Positions 26,641 through 35,311 of a stretch of DNA of 62,250 nucleotides are shown in pieces. The notes beneath the pieces are model-generated. The model worked only from the letters and a program-made list of their open reading frames with translations, did no database searches and was not told the origin of the DNA. How positions within the stretch are numbered: position 1 is the first letter of the stretch; every line of letters starts with the position of its first letter. Both the position numbers and the translations under genes were made by a program. Source of the DNA: an uncultured Pseudomonadota bacterium (lineage in GTDB: Bacteria > Pseudomonadota > Gammaproteobacteria > Steroidobacterales > Steroidobacteraceae); the NCBI GenBank assembly GCA_903927005.1, contig CAIYLH010000131.1, positions 1 to 62,250 of the forward strand, read 5' to 3'.

Positions 26641-28221
26641 TCAGACGCGAGGCCAGCGCTCATTCCCAGACCGCATCATCTGCGTGGGCAGTCGAATGTC
26701 GTAGCGGCCGCGCACCAGTGCGTCGACGTCGCCGGCAAGATGGTCCGGGTAGTGACTGCCCATGATCTCGCGGACGCGGGTCTTGGCGATTGTCATGAGG
26801 TCCGGCGAGCCGCGGTACTCCCACTCGGACAGCGAGGTACGGTCGCCTACCTTCGGATAGAGGTACTCCGTTTCCATTAGCGACAGCGTCTGCGGCGCGC
26901 CCAGGTAGTGGGCCGGTCCCATTACGGTGCGTTCGATGACGTCATACGAAAGCGTTTCGTCGTTGACCTCAATGCCGCGCAATGAGCGTTGGATGGCGCC
27001 AATCAGGTCGTTGTCCATGAGCATCGACTCGAGCGAGCAGCCCATCAGACTGCCCATCATGCCGGCGGACTCGCAGATCATGTTGACGCCGGACAGCGCA
27101 CTCATCGCAATGGTCATGCCTTTTTCGTAGCCAGCCTGATAGTCGGGTCGCTTGGCGTCCGTCATGCCGGCGGCCGAGATGCCTGGCAGTTGAAAGTGCC
27201 GCGCGATCTGTGCCGCGGCCGCCTGCAGCACAGCTTCCTCGCCGCCGCCGCCGGTGAAGGCACCGGTGCGCAGATCGGCGACAAAGGTCCATGGGCCGAA
27301 GTCGACCGGACCGCCCGGGTTGATGAGGTTGACCAGTACGACGATGGCAAGCGCTTCGGCGGTGCTCTGCACAAGTGCTCCGGCCAGCGCGGCGGGCGCG
27401 GTGGCGCCGGCTTGCGGTGCGGTGCAGGCGGAGATCGGCAGGCCGCGCCGCGCGGCCTCGCAAAGCACGCCAGAGGTGTCGGGACCAAAGCGCAGCGGCG
27501 AGACGACCGGGCACACGCCGATCGCCGCGAAGGGCCGCTTACGGAAGGCACCCGGCGCGCCGAGTATCGAGTCCCACAGGTCCTCCACATCCCCGACCGT
27601 TGATGCTTCGGCGAGCGAAATGCTGAATGGTTTGGTGGTTGCCGCGGCACCAGCGTAGGCAATGTTTAGCGAGTGCAGGCGCGGGTCTTCGCAGATGTCG
27701 GTGGCGACCACCTGCTGGCCGCAGAAGTCGATGTGCTCCAGGAAGTCGCCCATGCGGAAGAAGTCGTACAGGTCGAGCAGTGTCGATGGCCGGTAGGAGC
27801 CGGTGTCCGGGTCGACGAAGCGGACCGCTTCGCCGGAGGTGGCGAAGTAAACCCGGTTGCCGCCCGAGCGGATCGTGCGCTGCTCATCGCGGCCGTGGTA
27901 GACGATCTCACGCGCGGCGTTGGCGATCAGATCCTCGACCAGCGAGCGCGGAAAGCACAGCCGACCGTTGCCATTGAGGTGAGCTCCCTTGGCGAGCGCG
28001 TAGTCGAGGATTTCGTCAGTGACGGCGCTGAAGCCGATGTTCGCCAGTACGTCGAGGGCCGTATCTGCGATGCGCTGTACGTCGCTGGCGCTCAGCGGCT
28101 GGTAGGTGCCGCCGGGCAGTCCCGGGTGAACGGCGGCCGACCGCCGCGTGGAGCGCCGTTCAGCGAGCCGGGATCCGCGCGTGCGTCCACCGCGTCCAGT
28201 GGAGGTTCCTGCGGTCGTCAT
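26641..28221 (-). CDS. MttB-like trimethylamine/quaternary amine methyltransferase (non-pyrrolysine)
   Basis: 526 residues of the trimethylamine:corrinoid methyltransferase superfamily (MttB/MtgB). Visible: a basic N-terminus, GSYRPSTLLDLYDFFRMGDFLEHIDFCGQQ, DVEDLWDSILGAPGAF, NMICESAGMMGSLMGCS and C-terminal LMTIAKTRVREIMGSHYPDHL. There is no in-frame amber codon, so it belongs to the non-pyrrolysine branch, whose studied members demethylate glycine betaine, proline betaine or carnitine. GAGGA precedes the ATG. It is divergent from a BetI-like regulator with a palindrome between. No corrinoid protein or reactivase gene is in the window. Confidence 0.85.
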   Translation of the reverse strand: MTTAGTSTGRGGRTRGSRLAERRSTRRSAAVHPGLPGGTYQPLSASDVQRIADTALDVLANIGFSAVTDEILDYALAKGAHLNGNGRLCFPRSLVEDLIANAAREIVYHGRDEQRTIRSGGNRVYFATSGEAVRFVDPDTGSYRPSTLLDLYDFFRMGDFLEHIDFCGQQVVATDICEDPRLHSLNIAYAGAAATTKPFSISLAEASTVGDVEDLWDSILGAPGAFRKRPFAAIGVCPVVSPLRFGPDTSGVLCEAARRGLPISACTAPQAGATAPAALAGALVQSTAEALAIVVLVNLINPGGPVDFGPWTFVADLRTGAFTGGGGEEAVLQAAAAQIARHFQLPGISAAGMTDAKRPDYQAGYEKGMTIAMSALSGVNMICESAGMMGSLMGCSLESMLMDNDLIGAIQRSLRGIEVNDETLSYDVIERTVMGPAHYLGAPQTLSLMETEYLYPKVGDRTSLSEWEYRGSPDLMTIAKTRVREIMGSHYPDHLAGDVDALVRGRYDIRLPTQMMRSGNERWPRV

Positions 28222-28296
28222 GGTCTCGTCCTCGCTGCCCGGCTGTTTTAGCCCGAGCAGATTGACCCTTGGGGGAGGGGGACGTCAAGGAAATTT

Positions 28297-28314
28297 TGAA
28301 TGAACATTCATTCA
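28297..28314. promoter_or_regulatory. Perfect palindromic operator between the MttB-like gene and the TetR gene
   Basis: TGAATGAA, CA, TTCATTCA: two perfect 8-bp half sites in the 152-base divergent gap, 75 bases from the methyltransferase start and 60 from the regulator start. This is the usual layout for a TetR-family operator controlling both genes. Confidence 0.75.
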
Positions 28315-28373
28315 GAGAGTGTGTACAACCTATTAATTAATGTATGATTGTTATAAATACAGTGGGAGTTTAA

Positions 28374-29045
28374 ATGCAACCGTCGCTAACCTCCTCAACC
28401 TCCCTCGCCACCTCCGACGCACGCCTACAGCGGCGAGTGCGGCGTGAGGAGCAGCTGATCGAGGCCGCGCTCGAGTGCATCGGCACGCTCGGCCTGCGGG
28501 ACACGACCGTGCAGGATGTTGCTGCACGCGCAGAGATGGCCGCCGGCTCGATCAGCCAGTATTTCGATAGCAAGGAACACCTTTTCACCGCAGTGCTGCG
28601 CACGTTGTCGGAGGAGTTTGAGGCGACCTGGCGGGCGCGTCTGCCAGCGGCGGGGGACGATGCTGCGATTCGGCTGCGGTCTTTCGTCGATTGTTATTTC
28701 GACTCGTCTATCTGCCAGCGTAAGAAGGTCGCCGTCTGGTTCGCGTTCTGGGGAGAAGTAAAGGCTCGCCCGCAGTATCGTGACGTCTGCGCCGGCTACG
28801 ATCAGGTTCACGATCGCATGCTCGAGGAGTTGTGCGGCGCGCTCGATCCCGAGGGTGGCGCGGCGCTCGATGCCCGCAGTGCGGCCAAGCTGATTGCCTC
28901 TGCCTGTCATGGCCTGTGGCTGGAGCTGCTGACCGGTACCGACGGCCTGCGCCGACCGCAACTGGCTGTGCTGGCGCGGGCGCAGTTGGCCGCGCTGTAT
29001 CCCCGTCACGCGGCCCAGTTCACAGCGAACGAGCACGGCGTCTGA
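28374..29045 (+). CDS. TetR family regulator, BetI-like
   Basis: 223 residues. N-terminal HTH (TVQDVAARAEMAAGSISQYFDSKEHLF) and a C-terminal domain with KVAVWFAFWGEVKARPQYRDVC, which resembles the BetI C-terminal domain (choline-responsive repressor of betaine synthesis). GGGAG lies 5 bases before the ATG, and an AT-rich promoter region with TATAAA lies just upstream. It probably represses itself and the divergent MttB-like gene through the 28297-28314 palindrome. The effector is likely a quaternary amine (inference). Confidence 0.87.
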   Translation: MQPSLTSSTSLATSDARLQRRVRREEQLIEAALECIGTLGLRDTTVQDVAARAEMAAGSISQYFDSKEHLFTAVLRTLSEEFEATWRARLPAAGDDAAIRLRSFVDCYFDSSICQRKKVAVWFAFWGEVKARPQYRDVCAGYDQVHDRMLEELCGALDPEGGAALDARSAAKLIASACHGLWLELLTGTDGLRRPQLAVLARAQLAALYPRHAAQFTANEHGV

Positions 29046-29084
29046 CGCCGCAACGCTAAATGGTGCCGCCGCCCGGGGCGCCTG

Positions 29085-29108
29085 CACTCAGGGTGATAGC
29101 CCTGAGTG
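29085..29108. terminator. 9-bp hairpin between convergent genes
   Basis: CACTCAGGG, loop TGATAG, CCCTGAGTG. Located between the ends of the TetR gene and the convergent hydrolase gene. There is no T-run, so it may act as a factor-dependent or bidirectional stop. Confidence 0.55.
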
Positions 29109-29190
29109 ATTGCAGCGCGTGTAGGACGTTGGCAACGTCCGTAGTGCAGGAACCGGCTACCCCACGGCGAGGCTGCCGTTGCGTGTGCCG

Positions 29191-30135
29191 CTAGTGCTCT
29201 GCACGCAGGAAGGCCTGCAGGACGCCAGCGAATGCCAGCGGTTCTTCCCAGAATGGGTTGTGGCCGAGCTCTGCAAAGATCTTTACCTCGGCGGTCGGCA
29301 AGGCCTTGATCAGCGAGCAGCGGTCCTTGTCGACGAAGATAGGGTCCTTGCCGCCCCAGATCAGCAGCGTCGGCGCCTTGATCCAGGGCAGCGTGCCCTG
29401 CAGGTCGTTGCCACTTAGGCCCTGCTGCAGCACGGCGAGCCAGACTTTGGCCGGAATCCGCGCCGAGTCGATGCGCTGGCGGCGAAGAAAGTCCGCATCC
29501 ACGGGCGTCGGCGACGACCACCACTCGAGCATCCACGGCGATTCCGGATCAATGGGGTCTTTGAGCTTGACGATCTCGCTGGCGAAGTCCATCGGCTTGG
29601 TATCGCCCGCCGGGCAGGCGGCGTGTGGGCCACCGGTGGAGGACACGAGCACGAGTCGGTGGGTTCGCTCCGGCCAGTATTCCGCGAATGTCTGCGCGAT
29701 GAGGCTGCCGAGCGAATGGCCGACGATGTCTGCATCCCTGATGTCGAGGCGGTCCAGCAGCAGGCGTATGTCATAGGCGAAATCGATACGCGTGTAGCAG
29801 CATTCGGGCTTGCTCGACAACCCGTGGCCGCGAATGTCGACGAGGATGGTCCGGATCGACTTGTCCAGGTAAGGCAGCAGCGGCACCCAGTCACGGGCAT
29901 TGTCGGTGTAGCCATGGATCAGAACGACCGGCCGTCCGGTGCGCGGGCCAATGTCGACATAGCCCAGCGTGATGCCGTTCGGTAGCTGCACGGTCTGCTT
30001 AGAGCGGTCGAACTCATCGAGGTTGATCTTCGGCGGGGCCATCGCCGCGCTGGTCAGCGTTGGGGACAGCCCGGTCATGACGCAGAGCAGTAGGCTAAGT
30101 AGCGGGAACCCGAAGAGGTGGCCGAGCTTGCGCAT
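29191..30135 (-). CDS. Exported alpha/beta hydrolase
   Basis: 314 residues. Hydrophobic N-terminus (LFGFPLLSLLLCVMTGLSP) consistent with a signal peptide, then the alpha/beta hydrolase fold: oxyanion VLIHGYTDN, nucleophile elbow GHSLGS, acid in WGGKDPIF, base in ELGHNPFWEEP. Ester, lactone or epoxide substrates are all possible for this family. Monocistronic. Confidence 0.85.
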   Translation of the reverse strand: MRKLGHLFGFPLLSLLLCVMTGLSPTLTSAAMAPPKINLDEFDRSKQTVQLPNGITLGYVDIGPRTGRPVVLIHGYTDNARDWVPLLPYLDKSIRTILVDIRGHGLSSKPECCYTRIDFAYDIRLLLDRLDIRDADIVGHSLGSLIAQTFAEYWPERTHRLVLVSSTGGPHAACPAGDTKPMDFASEIVKLKDPIDPESPWMLEWWSSPTPVDADFLRRQRIDSARIPAKVWLAVLQQGLSGNDLQGTLPWIKAPTLLIWGGKDPIFVDKDRCSLIKALPTAEVKIFAELGHNPFWEEPLAFAGVLQAFLRAEH

Positions 30136-30369
30136 GTGAGCTTCCGTGACTAGTCCGTGGACGGAAGTTTACTCCCAAGTCGATGGATCGGATTGCACCG
30201 ATGCAATGCTGCGCCGGAGCGGTCTGCGCACCTTTGGTGGCAACACAGCGCATGCTGATCCGCAGCCAGGATCAATCGCTACCCGCTGCGGCGTCATTGA
30301 CCGAGGCAGGTCGGCGTACGATATGCACTAACCGACCGCGCCTGTGCGCTTTCAGAGGTCTGTGTTGCT

Positions 30370-32112
30370 ATGGATGACGGTCTGCTCAGTTCCCAGGATC
30401 TGGAGTTCCTCCTCCACGAGTGGCTAGGCGGCTCGCGGCCTGCGTCAGCAGATGGTTCGCGCGAAGCGACGCAAGCGGTGCTGGAACTTGGGGAACGCGT
30501 CGCCCGCGATTGGTTCCTTCCTCACTACAAGGACGCTGATCGCACTGAGCCTTCGCTCGACGCCGCCGGTGTGCATGTGCTGCCCGCAGTGCGTGATGCG
30601 CTGCGCCAGTACGCCGACGTTGGTTTGTTCTCGGCTGGCTTTGACGTGGGCCTGGGCGGCATGGGGCTGCCATATCTCGTGCAGTCAGCGCTCTTCGCTC
30701 AGTTCGCCGCGGCGAACATCGCGACTGCCGGCTACGTAATGCTAACCGTCGCTAACGCCCGGCTGCTCGCCACGTTTGGCAGCGCAGAGCAGGTTGAGGC
30801 ATTCGCCCGTCCGCAGATCGAGGGCCGATGGTTCGGCACGATGTGCCTGTCGGAACCGCAGGCGGGTTCCAGTCTCGCTGACATCCGGACTCGTGCGGAG
30901 GCTGATGGCGATGACGCCCTCGGCGCGCGCTATCGGCTGACGGGCAACAAGATGTGGATCTCTGCCGGTGACCACGATGTTACGCCGAACATCGTGCACC
31001 TCGTCCTTGCCAAGGTGCCCGGTCAGGACGGCGTGCTGGTCGAGGGTAGCGGGGGAATTTCGTTGTTCATCGTCCCCAAGATCCTGCCCGATGGGATGCG
31101 CAACGACGTCACTGTTGCGGGCCTTAATCACAAGATGGGCTACCGCGGCACGGCCAACACATTGCTGAATTTCGGCGAGCGGGACGGAGCGATAGGGTGG
31201 CGCATTGGCGAGCTCGGTCAGGGGTTGCCGCAAATGTTCCAGATGATGAATGAGGCGCGCATCGGCGTCGGCCTCGGCGCCGCGATGCTCGCCTATCGCG
31301 GCTACCGTACGGCGCTCAGCTATGCGCGGGAGCGTCGCCAGGGACGCGCGCCCGGGGTCCGTGGCGGTGCGCCGCAGCCGCTGGTCGAACACGCGGACGT
31401 GCGCCGCATGTTGCTCGAGCAAAAAGCCTACGCAGAGGGCGCCGTTGCACTGTGCCTGTACTGTGCGCAACTCGTCGACGAGGTGGACAACGCCGACTCC
31501 CACTCCCTGCTCGCATTGCTGACGCCGGTAGCGAAGACCTGGCCGTCAGAGTTCGGACTGGCGGCGAACGATGGTGCGATTCAGGTTCATGGTGGCTACG
31601 GCTACACCCGTGACTACGACGTTGAACAGCTCTACCGGGATAACCGTCTCAATGCGATTCACGAGGGCACAACCGGCATCCAGGCGCTGGACCTGCTCGG
31701 CCGCAAGATCCTGCGTGATAGGGGTCATGGTCTGGCAATTGCGGGCACCCGGATTGGCCGCGCCTGCGATCGCGCCACAGCCTCAGCGGAGCTTGCGGGC
31801 TTTGCGCAGGCGCTGCGAGCTGCGTGGGCGCAGCTTCAGGATACGGTCCGCACGCTGCAAGCGGCCCCAGGCGCCTCGGCATTTGATAATGCGACGCTAT
31901 TTCTGCGGGCGTTCGGGCACGTGGTGGTTGCGTGGCTGTGGCTGGAACAGGCATTGGTGGCAGAGGCGCGTCGCGGCCGGCCGTACTACGACGGCAAGCT
32001 GCGGGCGTGCCGTTTTTTCTTTGAATGCGAGCTGCCTAGGGTGCCGCAATGGCTGGCGTTTGTGTCCTCGGGCAGTGACGTTTGGGCCGGCGCGGATCCG
32101 GAGACGCTCTAG
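30370..32112 (+). CDS. Acyl-CoA dehydrogenase, DmdC-like
   Basis: 580 residues, longer than ordinary acyl-CoA dehydrogenases because of a C-terminal extension (about 460-580) of the type seen in DmdC (3-methylmercaptopropionyl-CoA dehydrogenase). FAD-binding signature MCLSEPQAGSSLADI; the catalytic base region YRDNRLNAIHEGTTGIQALDL; HGGYGYTRDY. The family also contains general medium-chain enzymes, so a sulfur substrate is not certain. No dmdB or dmdD is nearby. Confidence 0.85.
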   Translation: MDDGLLSSQDLEFLLHEWLGGSRPASADGSREATQAVLELGERVARDWFLPHYKDADRTEPSLDAAGVHVLPAVRDALRQYADVGLFSAGFDVGLGGMGLPYLVQSALFAQFAAANIATAGYVMLTVANARLLATFGSAEQVEAFARPQIEGRWFGTMCLSEPQAGSSLADIRTRAEADGDDALGARYRLTGNKMWISAGDHDVTPNIVHLVLAKVPGQDGVLVEGSGGISLFIVPKILPDGMRNDVTVAGLNHKMGYRGTANTLLNFGERDGAIGWRIGELGQGLPQMFQMMNEARIGVGLGAAMLAYRGYRTALSYARERRQGRAPGVRGGAPQPLVEHADVRRMLLEQKAYAEGAVALCLYCAQLVDEVDNADSHSLLALLTPVAKTWPSEFGLAANDGAIQVHGGYGYTRDYDVEQLYRDNRLNAIHEGTTGIQALDLLGRKILRDRGHGLAIAGTRIGRACDRATASAELAGFAQALRAAWAQLQDTVRTLQAAPGASAFDNATLFLRAFGHVVVAWLWLEQALVAEARRGRPYYDGKLRACRFFFECELPRVPQWLAFVSSGSDVWAGADPETL

Positions 32113-32187
32113 CGGGTAGGCGGGCGGCCTTGAGCGGGCTGCGGCGACGGCGTACGGTAGGGCGTCATTTACAAACGGGTTGCCGCC

Positions 32188-32613
32188 TTGAGCTTCACCT
32201 CAGACAAGCCCCTGCCGAAAATCGCGACTCTCGGCCTCGTCATGGCGGGGCTCGGACTTGTAGGCATGACTGCCGGCGACCTGCCGGGTATCGCCGAGCA
32301 GCTTGCCGCACCGCGCTGGCTGATGGGCGTGCTGGGCGGCGCGTTGTGTGGCAGCGGTTGGCAGGCAGGTCGCATTGCGACCTCAGCGGCCAGCCTGCGG
32401 CGTGCGCCGCAGTGGGTTGAGCTCATCGCGTTCGGCGTCGCGGGCATCGTGCTTGCGCGCCTTAGCGACCTTACGCGGGATTCCGCTGGCGCTGCACTTA
32501 TTACGGGTACAGCGCTCAATTCTGCCGCCCGGGTGCTGTTCGGCATTGGGATTGGCATCATCATCGGCTGGGTGGCATACGAAGGCTCACGCGGCCGCTC
32601 CGGTCGCGGCTGA
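32188..32613 (+). CDS. Hypothetical small membrane protein
   Basis: About 141 residues from a TTG, or 123 from the ATG at 32242. Three or four hydrophobic, Gly/Ala-rich segments (LGLVMAGLGLVGMTAG, WVELIAFGVAGIVLA, LFGIGIGIIIGWVAYEG) and a basic C-terminus. No family recognised. It lies 75 bases after the acyl-CoA dehydrogenase gene. Confidence 0.6.
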   Translation: MSFTSDKPLPKIATLGLVMAGLGLVGMTAGDLPGIAEQLAAPRWLMGVLGGALCGSGWQAGRIATSAASLRRAPQWVELIAFGVAGIVLARLSDLTRDSAGAALITGTALNSAARVLFGIGIGIIIGWVAYEGSRGRSGRG

Positions 32614-32626
32614 CAGGCCTGAATGT

Positions 32627-33919
32627 CTAGGAGCCTAGGCTGTCCTGCAGGCGGCCGAACGCGATCCGTGCCGCGACGCCGATGCGCCAGAAGCGATGAA
32701 ATGGGATTGGCTTGATCGGCATGACCGGTAGCGCGAGTTCCGCTAGCGGCGTCCCCGTGGCGGCTGCTGCAAGTTCGGCACCCATCGTCGTGGCGAGCGC
32801 CACGCCGCGTCCGCTGTAACCCAGCGCGACCAGCACGTTCGGCGCCGGCGCGTGCAGGCGGGGATAGAAGTCAGGCGTTAGCGCGAATTGGCCGTTCCAG
32901 CCGTGCGTCCAGCGCTGACCGGCGATGGCCGGCCACAGTTCCTCGGCATAGCGGATCAGGTGACGGAAGTCCTGTGGACCACTCGGCTCGTGTTGTCTGC
33001 CGCGGCCACCCATCAGCAAGCGGTTGGCGCGGTCGCGCCGGTAGTAGACGGTGACGTTGCCGCTTTCGTAGAGAACCTCACCCGCCGGCAGGATCGTATG
33101 CGCGATCGCCTCCGGCAGTGGCTCGGTGGCCACGATCGAGCTGTAAACCGGGATGAAGCTTTGCGCAAGTCTCGGCCACAGGTGATCGCTGTAGCCATCG
33201 GTCGCAAGCACCAGGGTATTGGCGCGTAGCGCGCCACCGGCGGTAATGACCCTCCAGCCGCCGCCGTCCCGCTCAAGACGTGTCGCCCGTGTGTCGCCGT
33301 GGAGTACGGCGCCGCGCGCGAGCGCGGCTGCCGCCAGACCCCTGGCGAAGGACAGTGGGTTGAGTGCGCCGCCGCGCGGGTCGCGGGTGGCGGCCACGTA
33401 GCGGGTGGTGCCGGTTGCTGCCGCGACGCCGGCCGCATCCAGCAGCTCAATTTCAACGCCCCGTTCGCGCCACTGCCGGACGTGCGTCTCCAGGGCGCGG
33501 CGTCCGCCGTGGCGGTAGGCGGCACGCAAGGTCCCGCCGCGTTGCGCTTCGCAGTCGATTCGATAGCGTTCGATGAGCGAAAACAGGTAGTCAGGGGCCC
33601 CGCCGGAGAGCTGGACTAGCCGCGGGCCATGCACTGGCCCGAGCGCCCGTTCGACCTCGTCCGGCTCATGCTTGAGTCCTGCGTTGACCTGGCCGCCGTT
33701 ACGTCCTGCCGCGCCCCAACCGAGCTCACCGGCCTCTACTAGGGCAACCTCCTTGCCGCGTTCTGCCAGATGCAGCGCGGTGGAAAGGCCCGTGTAGCCG
33801 CCGCCGACGATGGCAACCTCGACACGTCGGTCGCCAGCCAGCGGCCGGGAGGGCACGGCGGCGGCGGCAGTCGTCGCGTACAGGTCCCCGGGCCGGTCCA
33901 GGCGAAGCCTGTCATTCAT
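32627..33919 (-). CDS. FAD-dependent amine/amino-acid oxidase (DAO family, PuuB/glycine-oxidase-like)
   Basis: 430 residues from the ATG at 33919. N-terminal FAD motif VAIVGGGYTGLSTALHLAERG, then WGAAGRNGGQVN, characteristic of gamma-glutamylputrescine oxidase and related secondary-amine or amino-acid oxidases. C-terminal VALGYSGRGVALATTMG is the flavin-binding end. ATG overlaps the MFS stop (ATGA), so it is co-expressed with that transporter, which may import its substrate. A longer in-frame extension to 33982 is unlikely because it runs into the MFS gene. Confidence 0.85.
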   Translation of the reverse strand: MNDRLRLDRPGDLYATTAAAAVPSRPLAGDRRVEVAIVGGGYTGLSTALHLAERGKEVALVEAGELGWGAAGRNGGQVNAGLKHEPDEVERALGPVHGPRLVQLSGGAPDYLFSLIERYRIDCEAQRGGTLRAAYRHGGRRALETHVRQWRERGVEIELLDAAGVAAATGTTRYVAATRDPRGGALNPLSFARGLAAAALARGAVLHGDTRATRLERDGGGWRVITAGGALRANTLVLATDGYSDHLWPRLAQSFIPVYSSIVATEPLPEAIAHTILPAGEVLYESGNVTVYYRRDRANRLLMGGRGRQHEPSGPQDFRHLIRYAEELWPAIAGQRWTHGWNGQFALTPDFYPRLHAPAPNVLVALGYSGRGVALATTMGAELAAAATGTPLAELALPVMPIKPIPFHRFWRIGVAARIAFGRLQDSLGS

Positions 33920-35199
33920 CGACGGTGAGATCCCGGCGCGCGAGCCGCGATGATCGACAGTACGGTGGCGACGGCGGCGCAACCGGCGAGTAGCGCGAGC
34001 GTCTGCTTGTAGTCACCCGTCTGGTCATAGACCCAGCCGGCCGCAAACGGTGCCGTTGTCAGCGTCATGAGCTGGATGCAATACCAGGTGCTGTAGACGA
34101 AATCGACGCCAATGTCCGGGAAACGCCTGCGCAGCATCGCCACGAAGAAGATGTCGGAGCCGCCTACCGTGAAGCCGAAGCAGACCGCGTAGATGACCAG
34201 GACACCGATGGAGGAGGTGCCGTTCGCGCTCATCAGCGCCAGCGCCCCGGCGAGCAGCAAGCCATTGACCAGCACCGCCACGCGCAGCAGCGGCGAACGG
34301 TCGAGGATCCAGCCGGTGATCAGTCCGCCGATCGCGGCGCAACCGCCAAGCGCGCTGAGTACGAGCCCGGCAGTCGCTCGCGAATGACCCGATTCCTCGA
34401 CGATCGCCGCCGTGTGCGCGAACAGGCCGCCGTAGGTGGTGTAGAAGCACAGCGTCGCGACAGCGACGAGCCAGTACACCGGCGAGCTGAGTAGCGTGCG
34501 TAGCGAGCCTGCGGCTGTTACAGGCGCTTTCGACGCGGCGGCCGCTGGTGCGGCGTCAGCCGCTGGCAGCGGGTCGCCGTCGAGGCCAAGACCCAGCGCG
34601 GCGGGGGAGCGTATGCGCTGGGCCCACACGACCGGACCGAGCGCAAGCGCAATGAGCGCGACGCCGAGCGAGACGCACGCCGTGCGCCAGCCCTCGGTCT
34701 CGATGATCCAGGCAGTGACCGGCGCGAGCGCCATGCCGCCGACGTGCCAGCCAGCCCAGGCGACGCCTAGTGCGAAGCCGAAGCGCCGCGAGAACCAGTA
34801 CGAGATCGTCACCGGGATGCTGACGGCCCACATCACCTTGCCAAAGCCCATCACCACCCGTAGTGCATACATAGGCCAGAACGTGGAAACGGTCGCCACC
34901 AGAGTCACGCACAGTGCCTCGACGATGATGCCGGCCAGTAGCAGGCGGGTAACGCCAAAACGCTTGATAGCGAAGCCGCCAAAAAGCAGCAGCGGGGCGC
35001 TTAGCCAGAAGGCCGACACCAGGCCCCCGGTTGCCTGGCGGGTCCAGTGGAACTCGACCGTGAGGGGTTCGACCAGCAGCGTGAAGCAGTACAGACCCCC
35101 CCCGTAGACGAAGAACCCTGACGCGAACAGCGCTGCAAGGACAATCCAGCCGTGGTAGATCCCGCGGGGCGGTGCTACCGGGGTATTTGAGGGGGTCAT
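33916..35199 (-). CDS. MFS transporter (OFA/monocarboxylate-like)
   Basis: About 427 residues from the ATG at 35199; 12 hydrophobic segments and a central cytoplasmic Ala/Pro-rich loop. YHGWIVLAALFASGFFVYGG and GLVSAFWLSAPLLLF resemble the oxalate/formate and monocarboxylate-like MFS group. It is coupled to the downstream FAD oxidase and divergent from aauB with about 110 bases between. The substrate is probably an organic anion or zwitterion (inference). Confidence 0.82.
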   Translation of the reverse strand: MTPSNTPVAPPRGIYHGWIVLAALFASGFFVYGGGLYCFTLLVEPLTVEFHWTRQATGGLVSAFWLSAPLLLFGGFAIKRFGVTRLLLAGIIVEALCVTLVATVSTFWPMYALRVVMGFGKVMWAVSIPVTISYWFSRRFGFALGVAWAGWHVGGMALAPVTAWIIETEGWRTACVSLGVALIALALGPVVWAQRIRSPAALGLGLDGDPLPAADAAPAAAASKAPVTAAGSLRTLLSSPVYWLVAVATLCFYTTYGGLFAHTAAIVEESGHSRATAGLVLSALGGCAAIGGLITGWILDRSPLLRVAVLVNGLLLAGALALMSANGTSSIGVLVIYAVCFGFTVGGSDIFFVAMLRRRFPDIGVDFVYSTWYCIQLMTLTTAPFAAGWVYDQTGDYKQTLALLAGCAAVATVLSIIAARAPGSHRR

Positions 35200-35311
35200 G
35201 TCCGGCCGAGTATCGCGTGCCGGTCCCTTGCCGTCTATTGGGTGTAGGCGGACTACTGCCGGCCGGCTTCCCCTGTGGCACACTAGACCCCAACGAATGG
35301 GGGGATCCTTC

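Noticed and set aside
26641-28221. Pyrrolysine-containing trimethylamine methyltransferase
   Set aside because: The frame has no internal amber codon and no pyl genes are in the window.
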